This document shows positions 1 to 7,439 of a DNA stretch of 15,053 nt, piece by piece. The stretch lies in assembly GCF_018372875.1 (NCBI RefSeq), contig NZ_JAHAIF010000066.1, positions 1 to 15,053 of the forward strand, read 5' to 3'. The stretch comes from Clostridium sp. Lineage in GTDB: Bacteria; Bacillota; Clostridia; Clostridiales; Clostridiaceae. Under the pieces are notes generated by a model. That model saw nothing but the letters and a program-made list of their open reading frames with translations, was not told the origin of the DNA and made no database searches. Positions within the stretch are counted from its first letter, which is position 1; every line of letters starts with the position of its first letter. Made by a program: the position numbers and the translations under genes.

Positions 1-6
1 TTTATT

Positions 7-99
7 TTTTATTCTTTAGGAAGAAATGAACTAATATATCGCTAAATTGTTGAAGTTATCCACAATTTAATAATAGATATAATTTCCTAAAGAATAAAA
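7..99. repeat. Inverted repeat with 16-nt arms enclosing a DnaA-box sequence
   Basis: The arm TTTTATTCTTTAGGAA (7-22) is the exact reverse complement of TTCCTAAAGAATAAAA (84-99), with 61 bases between. The same 16-mer occurs a third time at 13557-13572. The enclosed segment contains TTATCCACA (56-64), identical to the DnaA-box consensus, but only once. There is no coding sequence inside. It could be a small dispersed intergenic element, or shared upstream elements of short transcripts. The repeat is seen directly; any function is inference. Confidence 0.6.
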
Positions 100-101
100 T
101 A

Positions 102-129
102 AAAGGTGTTGCTATTCGGCAACACCTTT
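102..129 (-). terminator. Intrinsic terminator, second downstream of ptsI
   Basis: An 11-bp perfect stem (102-112 with 119-129) has a 6-nt loop. On the minus strand it is followed by a T-rich run (TTTATTTTATT). It lies about 100 nt beyond the ptsI terminator. It could be a back-up terminator or could end a short separate transcript. The plus-strand side is only weakly T-rich. Confidence 0.7.
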
Positions 130-225
130 ATTCTAAAGCTTAATATTCCTATAACCTTCTTTTTCATATATTCAATATGAATCCTAAGCATTTTCTATTT
201 TATCAACTGTAGAATAACTTTGCAA

Positions 226-254
226 AAAAACACTCGCCATATGCGAGTGTTTTT
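226..254 (-). terminator. Intrinsic terminator of ptsI
   Basis: A 12-bp stem (226-237 with 243-254) contains the core CACTCGC/GCGAGTG and a 5-nt loop. On the minus strand it runs into a T7 tract. It starts only 3 nt after the ptsI stop codon, so it clearly ends that unit. Confidence 0.92.
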
Positions 255-257
255 ATA

Positions 258-1877
258 TTATTCTTGATCTAATATTATCTTTTTAGCATTTAAAATTGAT
301 GTAGCACTCATTGAGAACTCATCTAATCCATATTCTACCAATGTTGGGATAGCAGCTTCATCTCCTGCCATTTCTCCACACATTCCTACCCACTTACCAT
401 GCTTATGAGCACCATCAATAGTCATCTTTATTAATCTTAATACTGCTGGATGCATTGGGTTGTATAGGTACGATACCTTTTCACTCATTCTGTCAGCAGC
501 TAATGTGTATTGTATTAAATCATTTGTTCCTATTGAGAAGAAATCAACATGCTTAGCTAATTCGTCAGCATATACTGCTGCAGCTGGAATTTCAACCATG
601 ATACCCCATTGGATTGAATCTGAGTATTCTTTTCCTTCTGCTCTTAATTCAGCTTTACATTCTTCAACAACAGCCTTAGCATTTTGGAATTCTTCTAATC
701 CAGAAATCATTGGGAACATTACACATAAGTTTCCGTAAACAGAAGCTCTTAATAATGCTCTTAATTGAACCTTGAATATTTCTTTTCTATCTAAGCAAAG
801 TCTTATTGCTCTGTATCCTAAGAATGGGTTCATTTCTTCTGGTAATGGTAAGTATGGTAAAGTTTTATCTCCACCGATATCTAATGTTCTGATAACAACT
901 TGCTTACCTTCCATTTTTTCAAGAACAAACTTGTAGCTTTCATATTGTTCTTCTTCTGTTGGAGCATTGTCTCTATCCATATATAAGAACTCTGTTCTGA
1001 ATAGACCAACACCGTCTCCACCATTAGCAATAACACCTAGAACATCTTCTGGTTGACCTATATTTCCACAAACTTCTACTCTCTTACCTGACTTAGTAGT
1101 AGTCTTAACATCTATTAATTTCTTTAATTCTTCTTGTTCTGCTTTGAACTTTTCTTTCTTAGCTTCGTATTCAGCAATTACATCTTCTGATGGATTTATT
1201 ATTACATCACCTGTAATACCATCTACTATTATCTTATCTCCAGCTTTAACCGCTGAAGTAATATCTCCTAGTCCTAAAACTGCTGGAATTTCTAATGTTC
1301 TTGCCATAATAGCAGCATGAGAAGTTCTTCCACCTATGTTTGTAATGAAACCAACAACCTTACTTCTATCTAATTGAGCAGTGTCTGATGGAGTTAAATC
1401 ATGAGCAACTACTACAGTATTAGCTTCAGTTATAGCAAACGCATCTGCACTCTTACCAGCTAAGTTAGCAATTATTCTCTTAGATACATCTTTAATATCA
1501 GCAGCTCTTTCTCTCATATATGCATCTTCCATTGATTCAAATATTGATACAAACATATTAGTAACATTGTCTACAGCTTTCATAGCATTTATACTATTTG
1601 AATCAATCTCCATTGCCATAGCCCCTGTGAACTCTGGGTCATCTAATAATGTTATATGAGCCTCAAATACAGCAGCCTTTTCTTCTCCCATTTCTGCAGC
1701 AGCTTTTTCTTTAATCTTTTCTAATTGAGCTCTTGAAGCATCTAAAGATTTTTGTAAAGCTTCTTTTTCAGCAGCCACATCTGTAACTTTTTGATCTGTT
1801 ATAACTATTTCTTCATGTTCTTGTAAAAATACAGTTCCTATTGCATAACCTTTTGAAGCAGCAATACCTTTTTTCAT
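258..1877 (-). CDS. ptsI: Phosphoenolpyruvate-protein phosphotransferase (PTS enzyme I)
   Basis: This is the cytoplasmic first enzyme of the sugar phosphotransferase system: it takes phosphate from PEP and passes it to HPr. The 539 residues are a near full-length match to the usual 540-575. The N-terminal HPr-binding and phosphohistidine domain carries GGRTSHAAIMAR at about 182-193, with His187 as the phosphorylated residue. The C-terminal PEP-binding barrel shows GLFRTEFLYMDR (291-302), IGTNDLIQYTLA (449-460) and GMCGEMAG (498-505), with the catalytic Cys500. The ATG start has a strong GAGGAGG site (1888-1894) about 10 nt upstream. ptsH is not adjacent, and the gene appears monocistronic between its own promoters and a terminator. 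The identification is secure. Confidence 0.98.
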   Translation of the reverse strand: MKKGIAASKGYAIGTVFLQEHEEIVITDQKVTDVAAEKEALQKSLDASRAQLEKIKEKAAAEMGEEKAAVFEAHITLLDDPEFTGAMAMEIDSNSINAMKAVDNVTNMFVSIFESMEDAYMRERAADIKDVSKRIIANLAGKSADAFAITEANTVVVAHDLTPSDTAQLDRSKVVGFITNIGGRTSHAAIMARTLEIPAVLGLGDITSAVKAGDKIIVDGITGDVIINPSEDVIAEYEAKKEKFKAEQEELKKLIDVKTTTKSGKRVEVCGNIGQPEDVLGVIANGGDGVGLFRTEFLYMDRDNAPTEEEQYESYKFVLEKMEGKQVVIRTLDIGGDKTLPYLPLPEEMNPFLGYRAIRLCLDRKEIFKVQLRALLRASVYGNLCVMFPMISGLEEFQNAKAVVEECKAELRAEGKEYSDSIQWGIMVEIPAAAVYADELAKHVDFFSIGTNDLIQYTLAADRMSEKVSYLYNPMHPAVLRLIKMTIDGAHKHGKWVGMCGEMAGDEAAIPTLVEYGLDEFSMSATSILNAKKIILDQE

Positions 1878-1955
1878 AATTAATGATCCTCCTCAAACTA
1901 TATATTCCACTAATTTAACCTTCTCAAAACTCTTATTTAAATAAATTAATACCCT

Positions 1956-1984
1956 ATAGTAAACCTTTTACATTATAAATGCAA
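1956..1984 (-). promoter_or_regulatory. Proximal ptsI promoter (P2)
   Basis: On the minus strand, TTGCAT (1979-1984) and TACTAT (1956-1961) are separated by 17 nt, a fair sigma-A type match. It would give a leader of roughly 70 nt before the ptsI ATG. Confidence 0.5.
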
Positions 1985-1993
1985 CTATTATTT

Positions 1994-2021
1994 ATTATAA
2001 CATATTTTCAAAACATGTTAA
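1994..2021 (-). promoter_or_regulatory. Distal ptsI promoter (P1) with overlapping palindrome
   Basis: On the minus strand, TTAACA (2016-2021) and a perfect TATAAT (1994-1999) are spaced 16 nt, a good sigma-A type promoter. A 23-bp imperfect palindrome (1998-2020, arms TAACATATTTT and AAAACATGTTA around a central C, 10 of 11 positions paired) fills the spacer and overlaps the -35. This looks like an operator for an unidentified repressor; it does not resemble a CcpA cre site. Confidence 0.6.
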
Positions 2022-2103
2022 CACCTATTATTTAATTTCTTTCTTTTTTAACATTTTATATTAAAACTTTTAATACAATTAAATTTTATTCTAATAGCAA
2101 CCT

Positions 2104-3138
2104 TTATAAGTCATCTATCAGAGTGGCAGCTTTCGCATATGCTGTGGATTTTGCTTCAAAAAAGTCTGTTTTAACCGAATTGGCATCTGCTAATATATCC
2201 ACCCACGACGCAGGATTTTTGTCATTTCCATCATATATTTTAGGTAATCCTATGGCGTTTAATCTTAAATTCCCCAAATACTTAATATAATCTTCTATCA
2301 ATTTTTTATTTATTCCTTGTATATTATCACCTATTACATAATGTCCCCAAGCAATCTCATTTTTAACACCACTTTTCATCATATCTACTAATTCTTTTTT
2401 TAAATCATCATTAAATAGTTCTGGTTCTTCTTTATGAAGTTCTTTAATTATATTTCTAAATAGCCACAAATGAGTATTCTCATCTCTATTTATATATCTA
2501 ATTTCCTGTGCAGATCCTGGCATCTTACCATTTCTCTCTAAATTATAAAAGAACATAAATCCAGAGTAGAAGTATATACCTTCTAATATATAATTAGCCA
2601 TAATTGTCTTTACTAAATTATATTTATTAGGCTCTCTTAAAAATTTATTATATAGCTCCCCTATAAATTTGTTTCTTTCTAATAGTATTTTATCATCCTT
2701 CCACTGATACAATATTTCATTTCTCTTCTCAGGAGAACATATTGTATCTAACATATAACTATAGCTTTGTGAATGAACAGCTTCTTGAAATGCTTGAATT
2801 GTCAAACATAGATTAACTTCACTCGCTGTAACATAGTTTGATATATTACTCAAATTTGCAGTTTGAATTGAATCTAAAAATATTAAAAATGATAATATTT
2901 TATCGTATGCACTTCTCTCTGCCTCATTCAATTTGAAATAATCTTTCAAATCCTGTGATAAGTTAATTTCTTCTGGTATCCAAAAATTGTTCATAGCCTG
3001 CCTATACCAATCACTAACCCACCCATACTTCATATTATTAAAATCATTTAAATTTGTGGTATTACCATTAATCATTCTCTTTTTACCAACTTCAATATCC
3101 CCAAATTCATTAAACAACGGTTTTCTATTTATCTCCAT
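2104..3138 (-). CDS. nrdB: Class I ribonucleotide reductase, small (radical) subunit
   Basis: This diiron/dimanganese R2 subunit generates the tyrosyl radical that NrdA needs to reduce ribonucleotides. Metal ligands are recognisable by family pattern: Asp89 (FLDS), Glu119 and His122 (EAVHSQSY), Glu186 (EGIYFY), Glu220 and His223 (RDENTH). Tyr126, four residues after His122, matches the position of the radical Tyr122 of E. coli, so this is not a class Ic (Phe) type. No N-terminal ATP-cone is present. I chose ATG at 3138 (344 aa), because AGAAGGTG sits 6 nt upstream; an in-frame GTG at 3147 lies inside that ribosome site. It starts 19 nt after the nrdA stop and forms an operon with it. No nrdI or nrdH is visible, so the Ia/Ib subclass is not settled. 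Confidence 0.95.
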   Translation of the reverse strand: MEINRKPLFNEFGDIEVGKKRMINGNTTNLNDFNNMKYGWVSDWYRQAMNNFWIPEEINLSQDLKDYFKLNEAERSAYDKILSFLIFLDSIQTANLSNISNYVTASEVNLCLTIQAFQEAVHSQSYSYMLDTICSPEKRNEILYQWKDDKILLERNKFIGELYNKFLREPNKYNLVKTIMANYILEGIYFYSGFMFFYNLERNGKMPGSAQEIRYINRDENTHLWLFRNIIKELHKEEPELFNDDLKKELVDMMKSGVKNEIAWGHYVIGDNIQGINKKLIEDYIKYLGNLRLNAIGLPKIYDGNDKNPASWVDILADANSVKTDFFEAKSTAYAKAATLIDDL

Positions 3139-3157
3139 AACTTTCACCTTCTATTTT

Positions 3158-5389
3158 TTATGCTGAACAACTTTCACAATCACTTACTGTTAAGGATTTA
3201 CTTCTTACATAGTAAATTGACTTAACTCCACATTTATTAGCTTCAACATAAAGATTCATTATACCCCTCATTGTATAATTTGTTGTTACATATAAATTGA
3301 ACGATTGTCCTTGATCTATATGTCTTTGCCTTATTCCATTTATTTTAACGCACCATTCTTGATCCATATTATAAGCAGAATTATAGTACCAATAGTTATC
3401 ATCACATAACTGTGGTGCAGTTTTAGGCACTATGCTTCCCTTCTTCTCTTCTAAAAAGAATCTAGACATTATAGGGTCTACGCCTTCACTTGTACCAGCG
3501 ATTGTAGCTGTAGAACCATTTGGAGCTACTGCCATAATATATCCATTTCTTATCCCATACTTATTAATCTCTTCTTTTAATGAATTCCATTCATCAGAAT
3601 CATATCTTCTTAAGGCAAAATAATCTCCGTTTTGCCAATCTGAACCTTCAAATTCTGAATATCTTCCCTTCTCTTTAGCTATCTTCATACTTGCCTTAAT
3701 TGCATAATAATTTATTTTCTCATATACCTTATCAGCAAAATCTAAATGTTCATCTGATGTCCAATGAATTCTATTATTTACAAGCATATGATGATATCCA
3801 CTTGTTCCTAATCCTATAGCTCTATACTTTTTATTAGTAATATCAGCAAAAGGTACAGAATAATAATTTAAATCTATAACATTGTCCATTGCTCTAATTT
3901 GAGTTTCTATTACATAATCTAGTTCCTTATCATTAAGTACATCTACATTTCCTAGAACTATAGAAGATAAATTGCACACTACAAAATCTCCTGACTTAGT
4001 TCTTTCTACAACAATTTCATCTCCATTTTCATCAACTATCTCTGATTTTCTTATTTCCATAGGACTCATATTTTGCATTATTTCTGTGCATAAATTAGAT
4101 GAATATATCATCCCCTTATGTTTGTTAGGATTCATCCTATTTACAGTATCTCTATAAAATGCAAATGGTGTTCCTGTTTCTGCCGCACTCTTAATTATTA
4201 ACCTTACTATATCTTTTACAGACATTACTCTCTTTTCTATTCTATAATCATTAACACAATCATAATATCTTTCTTCCCACTCTTCCCCATAGAAATCCTC
4301 TAATGAATATCCTTTTACAATTCTTATTTCATGTGGACACATCATATACCAATTAGCATCAATATCATTTTCTGCTAATCTCCAAAATAATTCTGGATAA
4401 CATAGTCCTGGAAAAATATCATGTGCTTTCTTTCTATCATCACCATTATTTGTTCTTAATTGAAGAAATTCAGGTAAATCCTTATGCCATGCATCTAACC
4501 AAATAGCTACTGAGCCATTTCTAACTCCTAGTTGATCCACTGCTATAGCCGTATCATTAAATAGCTTTATCCAAGGTATTATTCCTCCTGACGCTCCCTT
4601 AAATCCTCTTATAGCAGAACCTAACGCTCTTACCTTACCTATATAGATACCCATTCCACCACCAAACTTTGATACTTCTGCAAAATTATCAAGGGATTTA
4701 TATATCCCCTTCAAGCTATCATCAACAGTATCAATAAAACATGAACTTAATTGATAGAAAGGTTTTCTTGCATTTGACATAGTTGGAGTTGCCATAGTTG
4801 CTTTTAACGAACTTAATACATCATAAAATCTTTTAGCCCAGCTAACCCTACTCTCTTTCTTTTCGGGAATAGCTAAGTGCATAGCAATTCCCATAAACAT
4901 TTGTTGAGGTAACTCAACAACCTCCCTATCATAGTTATGAACAAGATATCTCTTACTTAATAAACTTATTCCACTATAGGTAAATAAAAAATCTCTTTCA
5001 GGTTTTATTACACTCTCTAATTCTTTAACTTCCTCTTCTGTATAACTTTCCAATATATATTTTCCATATAAGCCTTCTTCAGTTAACTCCTCAATAAATT
5101 TATACAAGCCTGAATATAATCTAGACTCACTTTCTAATCCCCGTATTTTTTTCACCTCATCATAAAGCTTAAGAGTATATAATCTAGCTGAAACATATTG
5201 CCACTTTGGTTCCATCTCCGTAGTTAACTCTAAGGATACTTGAATAATACATTCCATAAGCTGTTTATCATTCATCTTAGGTGTTATAATATGTTCTAAA
5301 GCTTCTTTAAGCCTATCTAGTGTATATATTCCCTCATCATCTTTAATTGCTAAGAGTCCCTCTCTACATAATTTCTCTATCTTTTCCAC
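3158..5389 (-). CDS. nrdA: Class I ribonucleotide reductase, large (catalytic) subunit
   Basis: This subunit reduces ribonucleotides to deoxyribonucleotides with the NrdB radical. With the GTG start at 5389 it has 743 residues (E. coli NrdA has 761). Catalytic features: Cys217 (SSCF) and Cys472 (VVCNLS) are the redox pair. Asn432, Cys434 and Glu436 lie in the NLCTE motif. Tyr726-Tyr727 are the radical relay, and a C-terminal CESC (Cys738, Cys741) is the thioredoxin-facing pair. The first ~90 residues lack the KRDG start of a normal ATP-cone, so dATP activity control may be absent. The GTG is preceded 7 nt upstream by GGAGG (5397-5401); an in-frame ATG at 5428 has no ribosome site and lies between the two NrdR-like boxes. 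Regulation by NrdR is suggested by those boxes. Confidence 0.95.
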   Translation of the reverse strand: MEKIEKLCREGLLAIKDDEGIYTLDRLKEALEHIITPKMNDKQLMECIIQVSLELTTEMEPKWQYVSARLYTLKLYDEVKKIRGLESESRLYSGLYKFIEELTEEGLYGKYILESYTEEEVKELESVIKPERDFLFTYSGISLLSKRYLVHNYDREVVELPQQMFMGIAMHLAIPEKKESRVSWAKRFYDVLSSLKATMATPTMSNARKPFYQLSSCFIDTVDDSLKGIYKSLDNFAEVSKFGGGMGIYIGKVRALGSAIRGFKGASGGIIPWIKLFNDTAIAVDQLGVRNGSVAIWLDAWHKDLPEFLQLRTNNGDDRKKAHDIFPGLCYPELFWRLAENDIDANWYMMCPHEIRIVKGYSLEDFYGEEWEERYYDCVNDYRIEKRVMSVKDIVRLIIKSAAETGTPFAFYRDTVNRMNPNKHKGMIYSSNLCTEIMQNMSPMEIRKSEIVDENGDEIVVERTKSGDFVVCNLSSIVLGNVDVLNDKELDYVIETQIRAMDNVIDLNYYSVPFADITNKKYRAIGLGTSGYHHMLVNNRIHWTSDEHLDFADKVYEKINYYAIKASMKIAKEKGRYSEFEGSDWQNGDYFALRRYDSDEWNSLKEEINKYGIRNGYIMAVAPNGSTATIAGTSEGVDPIMSRFFLEEKKGSIVPKTAPQLCDDNYWYYNSAYNMDQEWCVKINGIRQRHIDQGQSFNLYVTTNYTMRGIMNLYVEANKCGVKSIYYVRSKSLTVSDCESCSA

Positions 5390-5399
5390 CTTAATTCCT

Positions 5400-5415
5400 C
5401 CACTATATATAGTAT
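5400..5415. promoter_or_regulatory. NrdR-box-like palindrome 1
   Basis: The core ACTATATATAGT (5402-5413) is a perfect palindrome. Over 16 bp it matches the known NrdR consensus (acaCwAtATaTwGtgt) at about 14 positions. It lies just upstream of the nrdA ribosome site, inside the predicted leader, centred 41 bp from the second box. Confidence 0.75.
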
Positions 5416-5440
5416 TATTTTTTATCATTCACTTATTTCG

Positions 5441-5456
5441 ATACAATATATAGTAC
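5441..5456. promoter_or_regulatory. NrdR-box-like palindrome 2
   Basis: The core ACAATATATAGT (5443-5454) matches about 13 of 16 positions of the NrdR consensus. It covers the predicted nrdA transcription start just downstream of the -10. The 41-bp centre spacing to box 1 is about four helical turns, which places both on the same DNA face. Repression of nrdAB is expected from what is known of NrdR. Confidence 0.75.
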
Positions 5457-5485
5457 ATTATAATTTTTATGAATAACTATGTAAA
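5457..5485 (-). promoter_or_regulatory. nrdAB promoter
   Basis: On the minus strand, TTTACA (5480-5485) is followed after exactly 17 nt by TATAAT (5457-5462), a strong sigma-A type promoter. The start of transcription would fall near 5450, within NrdR-like box 2. Confidence 0.75.
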
Positions 5486-5533
5486 ATTCTATATACTCCT
5501 TTTGTAGTTAAAAATTATATCTTTTTATTATTT

Positions 5534-5601
5534 TTACTCCATATTACTCCACTTATCTGTAACAGTTATTAACAGATAAATTTTATTATTTAAGGGAGTA
5601 A
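5534..5601. repeat. Nested inverted and direct repeats upstream of nrdA
   Basis: TTATCTGT (5553-5560) and ACAGATAA (5572-5579) form an 8-bp inverted repeat with an 11-nt spacer. Outside it, TTACTCC occurs twice with 10-bp period (5534-5540, 5544-5550) and its inverse GGAGTAA occurs at 5595-5601. On the minus strand no T-run follows, so it is not an obvious terminator for the kinase gene. Possible protein-binding site; function unknown. Confidence 0.4.
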
Positions 5602-5615
5602 CAATAGACCTAGGC

Positions 5616-7439
5616 TTATCCTAGATCTACTTTATTCTCTTTATTAAAAGGTAGATATATGAATATTTTAAACATATCTCCCTCTCTTGCTATATGTACT
5701 TTTCCATCATGTAATTCAATTATACTTTTAGTTATAGCTAATCCTAGTCCTGACCCCTCTATTCTAGAATTTCTAGAAGAATCTCCTCTCGCAAATCTTT
5801 CAAATATCTCCTTATTGTCAAAATTCATTTCATAATTAGATATATTCTTAAAAGAAAGAACAATATATCCTTCCTTTTCTATAATATCTACATATACTCT
5901 AGTCCCCTCTAATGAATACTTCATAGCATTTATTATGATATTCTCTATTGCTCGTGAAATCAACTTTCCATCAAGGTCAATATATACCTCTTCTCTATAG
6001 CTATCAACCTTAAATTCTATATTTTTGCTTTCATATATATAATAATATTCACCTATTGTTTGATGAATAAGGGAAACTATATCAATATTGTCCTTAAACA
6101 ATTCCATCTTTCCACTATTAATCTTAGACATCTCAAATAAATCATCAATTAAAACCTTCAGCTTCCTAGCTTTCTTTTCAACAATAGCTAGATAATCTTC
6201 CTGCTCATCTTTAGCTATATCTTGTCTTAAAATATTTACGTAATTTATTATGGAGGTCAATGGTGTTCTTAAATCATGGGATACATTAGAAATAAGCTCT
6301 GTTTTTAATTTTTCATTTTTCAATGCATCTTCTACTGCAATACTATATCCTTCTTTTATTTTACTTATGTTATTAAGCAATTCTCTAACCTCTGGACTAC
6401 ATTGCTCTTTAATTTCATAGTTTATATTGCCATCGTTAGACTTTTTAACAGCTTCATTCACCTTAATTATTTCAATAGATTTCTTTAATGAATATATTAT
6501 TCCTATCATAGGCAATAACATTATCAAGAAACTCCCCTTAAATGGATACATAAAAAAAAACTTAGCTAATATATTATTCTCGTATCCACCATTTACTGCT
6601 AATAAGTATAAATATACTATAAAAAATAGTGATAGGCTGCTAAAAGTTATCATTAACGTCCTTCTAGTTTCCTTATAAGTAAATCCATACTTAAGTACAA
6701 ATATTACACTTTTTATAAAATTCCCTCTTAATTCAACTTTACCCCTACTTCTTATAAATACAAATATTATTTTTATAAACATGAATATAGCAATAAAAAT
6801 AATTATAAAGTTTAAAATAGCAATCTTTAAATTATTAATGTTTGTATATCTACTTATATCTGAATAGTAATATTCCTGAAAATTTGATAATACACCACTA
6901 TTATATACTAAGTTCTCTTCGGAAATATTCTCGTTATCACTTATCTTAAGCATTTCACGTCCTTTATACTTACTATATAAATAATCCTGTATATCATGCT
7001 CTGTTAATCCATCCCTTACACTTAATACCTCACTAAAATCATTCGTTATAATAGAATTATCTCTCTTATCTCGTATAATGAAATATAACTTACTATCACT
7101 TGAATCTATATCGCTACCTTCATATGAATTATTAATAAAGTATGCTTTTAGAATTTCTTCTCTATTTTTATCATTGTAATATAATTCTTCTAACCCAGAT
7201 GTATTATTATAAATATACTTTTGAAGTCCCTTTACTTCATCCAAAAATGTCTGCTTATAAAATCCCTTAGGATTTAAAGTTGCTTGCATAGATGCTAAAT
7301 TCTTTGAATAATACCTAGTAAATACATCTTTATATATTTCAACACCAAAAAAGATACAAGTAAGTGCTACTATTAATATCTCAATCATCCATATATGGTT
7401 AAAATAGCTCTTAATTTTCTTTTTCAATTTTGTAGCCAA
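5616..7439 (-). CDS. Sensor histidine kinase with four membrane segments
   Basis: This membrane kinase (607 aa) senses an unknown signal and phosphorylates the adjacent regulator. Membrane segments are seen at about 18-36, 203-229, 262-283 and 297-317. Residues ~37-200 form an extracytoplasmic sensor region, and a short linker follows the fourth segment. His388 in NVSHDLRTPL is the phospho-acceptor. The ATP-binding part has the N-box around NIIINAMKYS (500-509) and GSGLGL (562-567). No DxGxG G1 box is evident. The start is TTG, overlapping the regulator gene by 29 nt, with AAGGTGG about 9 nt upstream; an in-frame TTG four codons later is an alternative. A 9-bp hairpin spans the stop codon (5606-5628) but lacks a T-run. 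The specific stimulus cannot be told. Confidence 0.92.
   Translation of the reverse strand: MATKLKKKIKSYFNHIWMIEILIVALTCIFFGVEIYKDVFTRYYSKNLASMQATLNPKGFYKQTFLDEVKGLQKYIYNNTSGLEELYYNDKNREEILKAYFINNSYEGSDIDSSDSKLYFIIRDKRDNSIITNDFSEVLSVRDGLTEHDIQDYLYSKYKGREMLKISDNENISEENLVYNSGVLSNFQEYYYSDISRYTNINNLKIAILNFIIIFIAIFMFIKIIFVFIRSRGKVELRGNFIKSVIFVLKYGFTYKETRRTLMITFSSLSLFFIVYLYLLAVNGGYENNILAKFFFMYPFKGSFLIMLLPMIGIIYSLKKSIEIIKVNEAVKKSNDGNINYEIKEQCSPEVRELLNNISKIKEGYSIAVEDALKNEKLKTELISNVSHDLRTPLTSIINYVNILRQDIAKDEQEDYLAIVEKKARKLKVLIDDLFEMSKINSGKMELFKDNIDIVSLIHQTIGEYYYIYESKNIEFKVDSYREEVYIDLDGKLISRAIENIIINAMKYSLEGTRVYVDIIEKEGYIVLSFKNISNYEMNFDNKEIFERFARGDSSRNSRIEGSGLGLAITKSIIELHDGKVHIAREGDMFKIFIYLPFNKENKVDLG

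Noticed and set aside
56..64. Replication origin suggested by the TTATCCACA box
   Set aside because: Only one box is present, without clustering, an AT-rich unwinding region or dnaA/dnaN nearby.
87..167. A 26-codon open frame on the minus strand downstream of ptsI
   Set aside because: It has no ribosome site, and its 3' half is the terminator stem and loop.
2059..2075. AT-only palindrome after nrdB as terminator
   Set aside because: It contains a single central G-C base and would form too weak a hairpin to terminate; I see no convincing nrdB terminator.
5390..5428. In-frame ATG at 5428 as nrdA start
   Set aside because: There is no ribosome site before it, and the 13 extra codons run through NrdR-like box 1 and the true GGAGG site; GTG at 5389 fits better.
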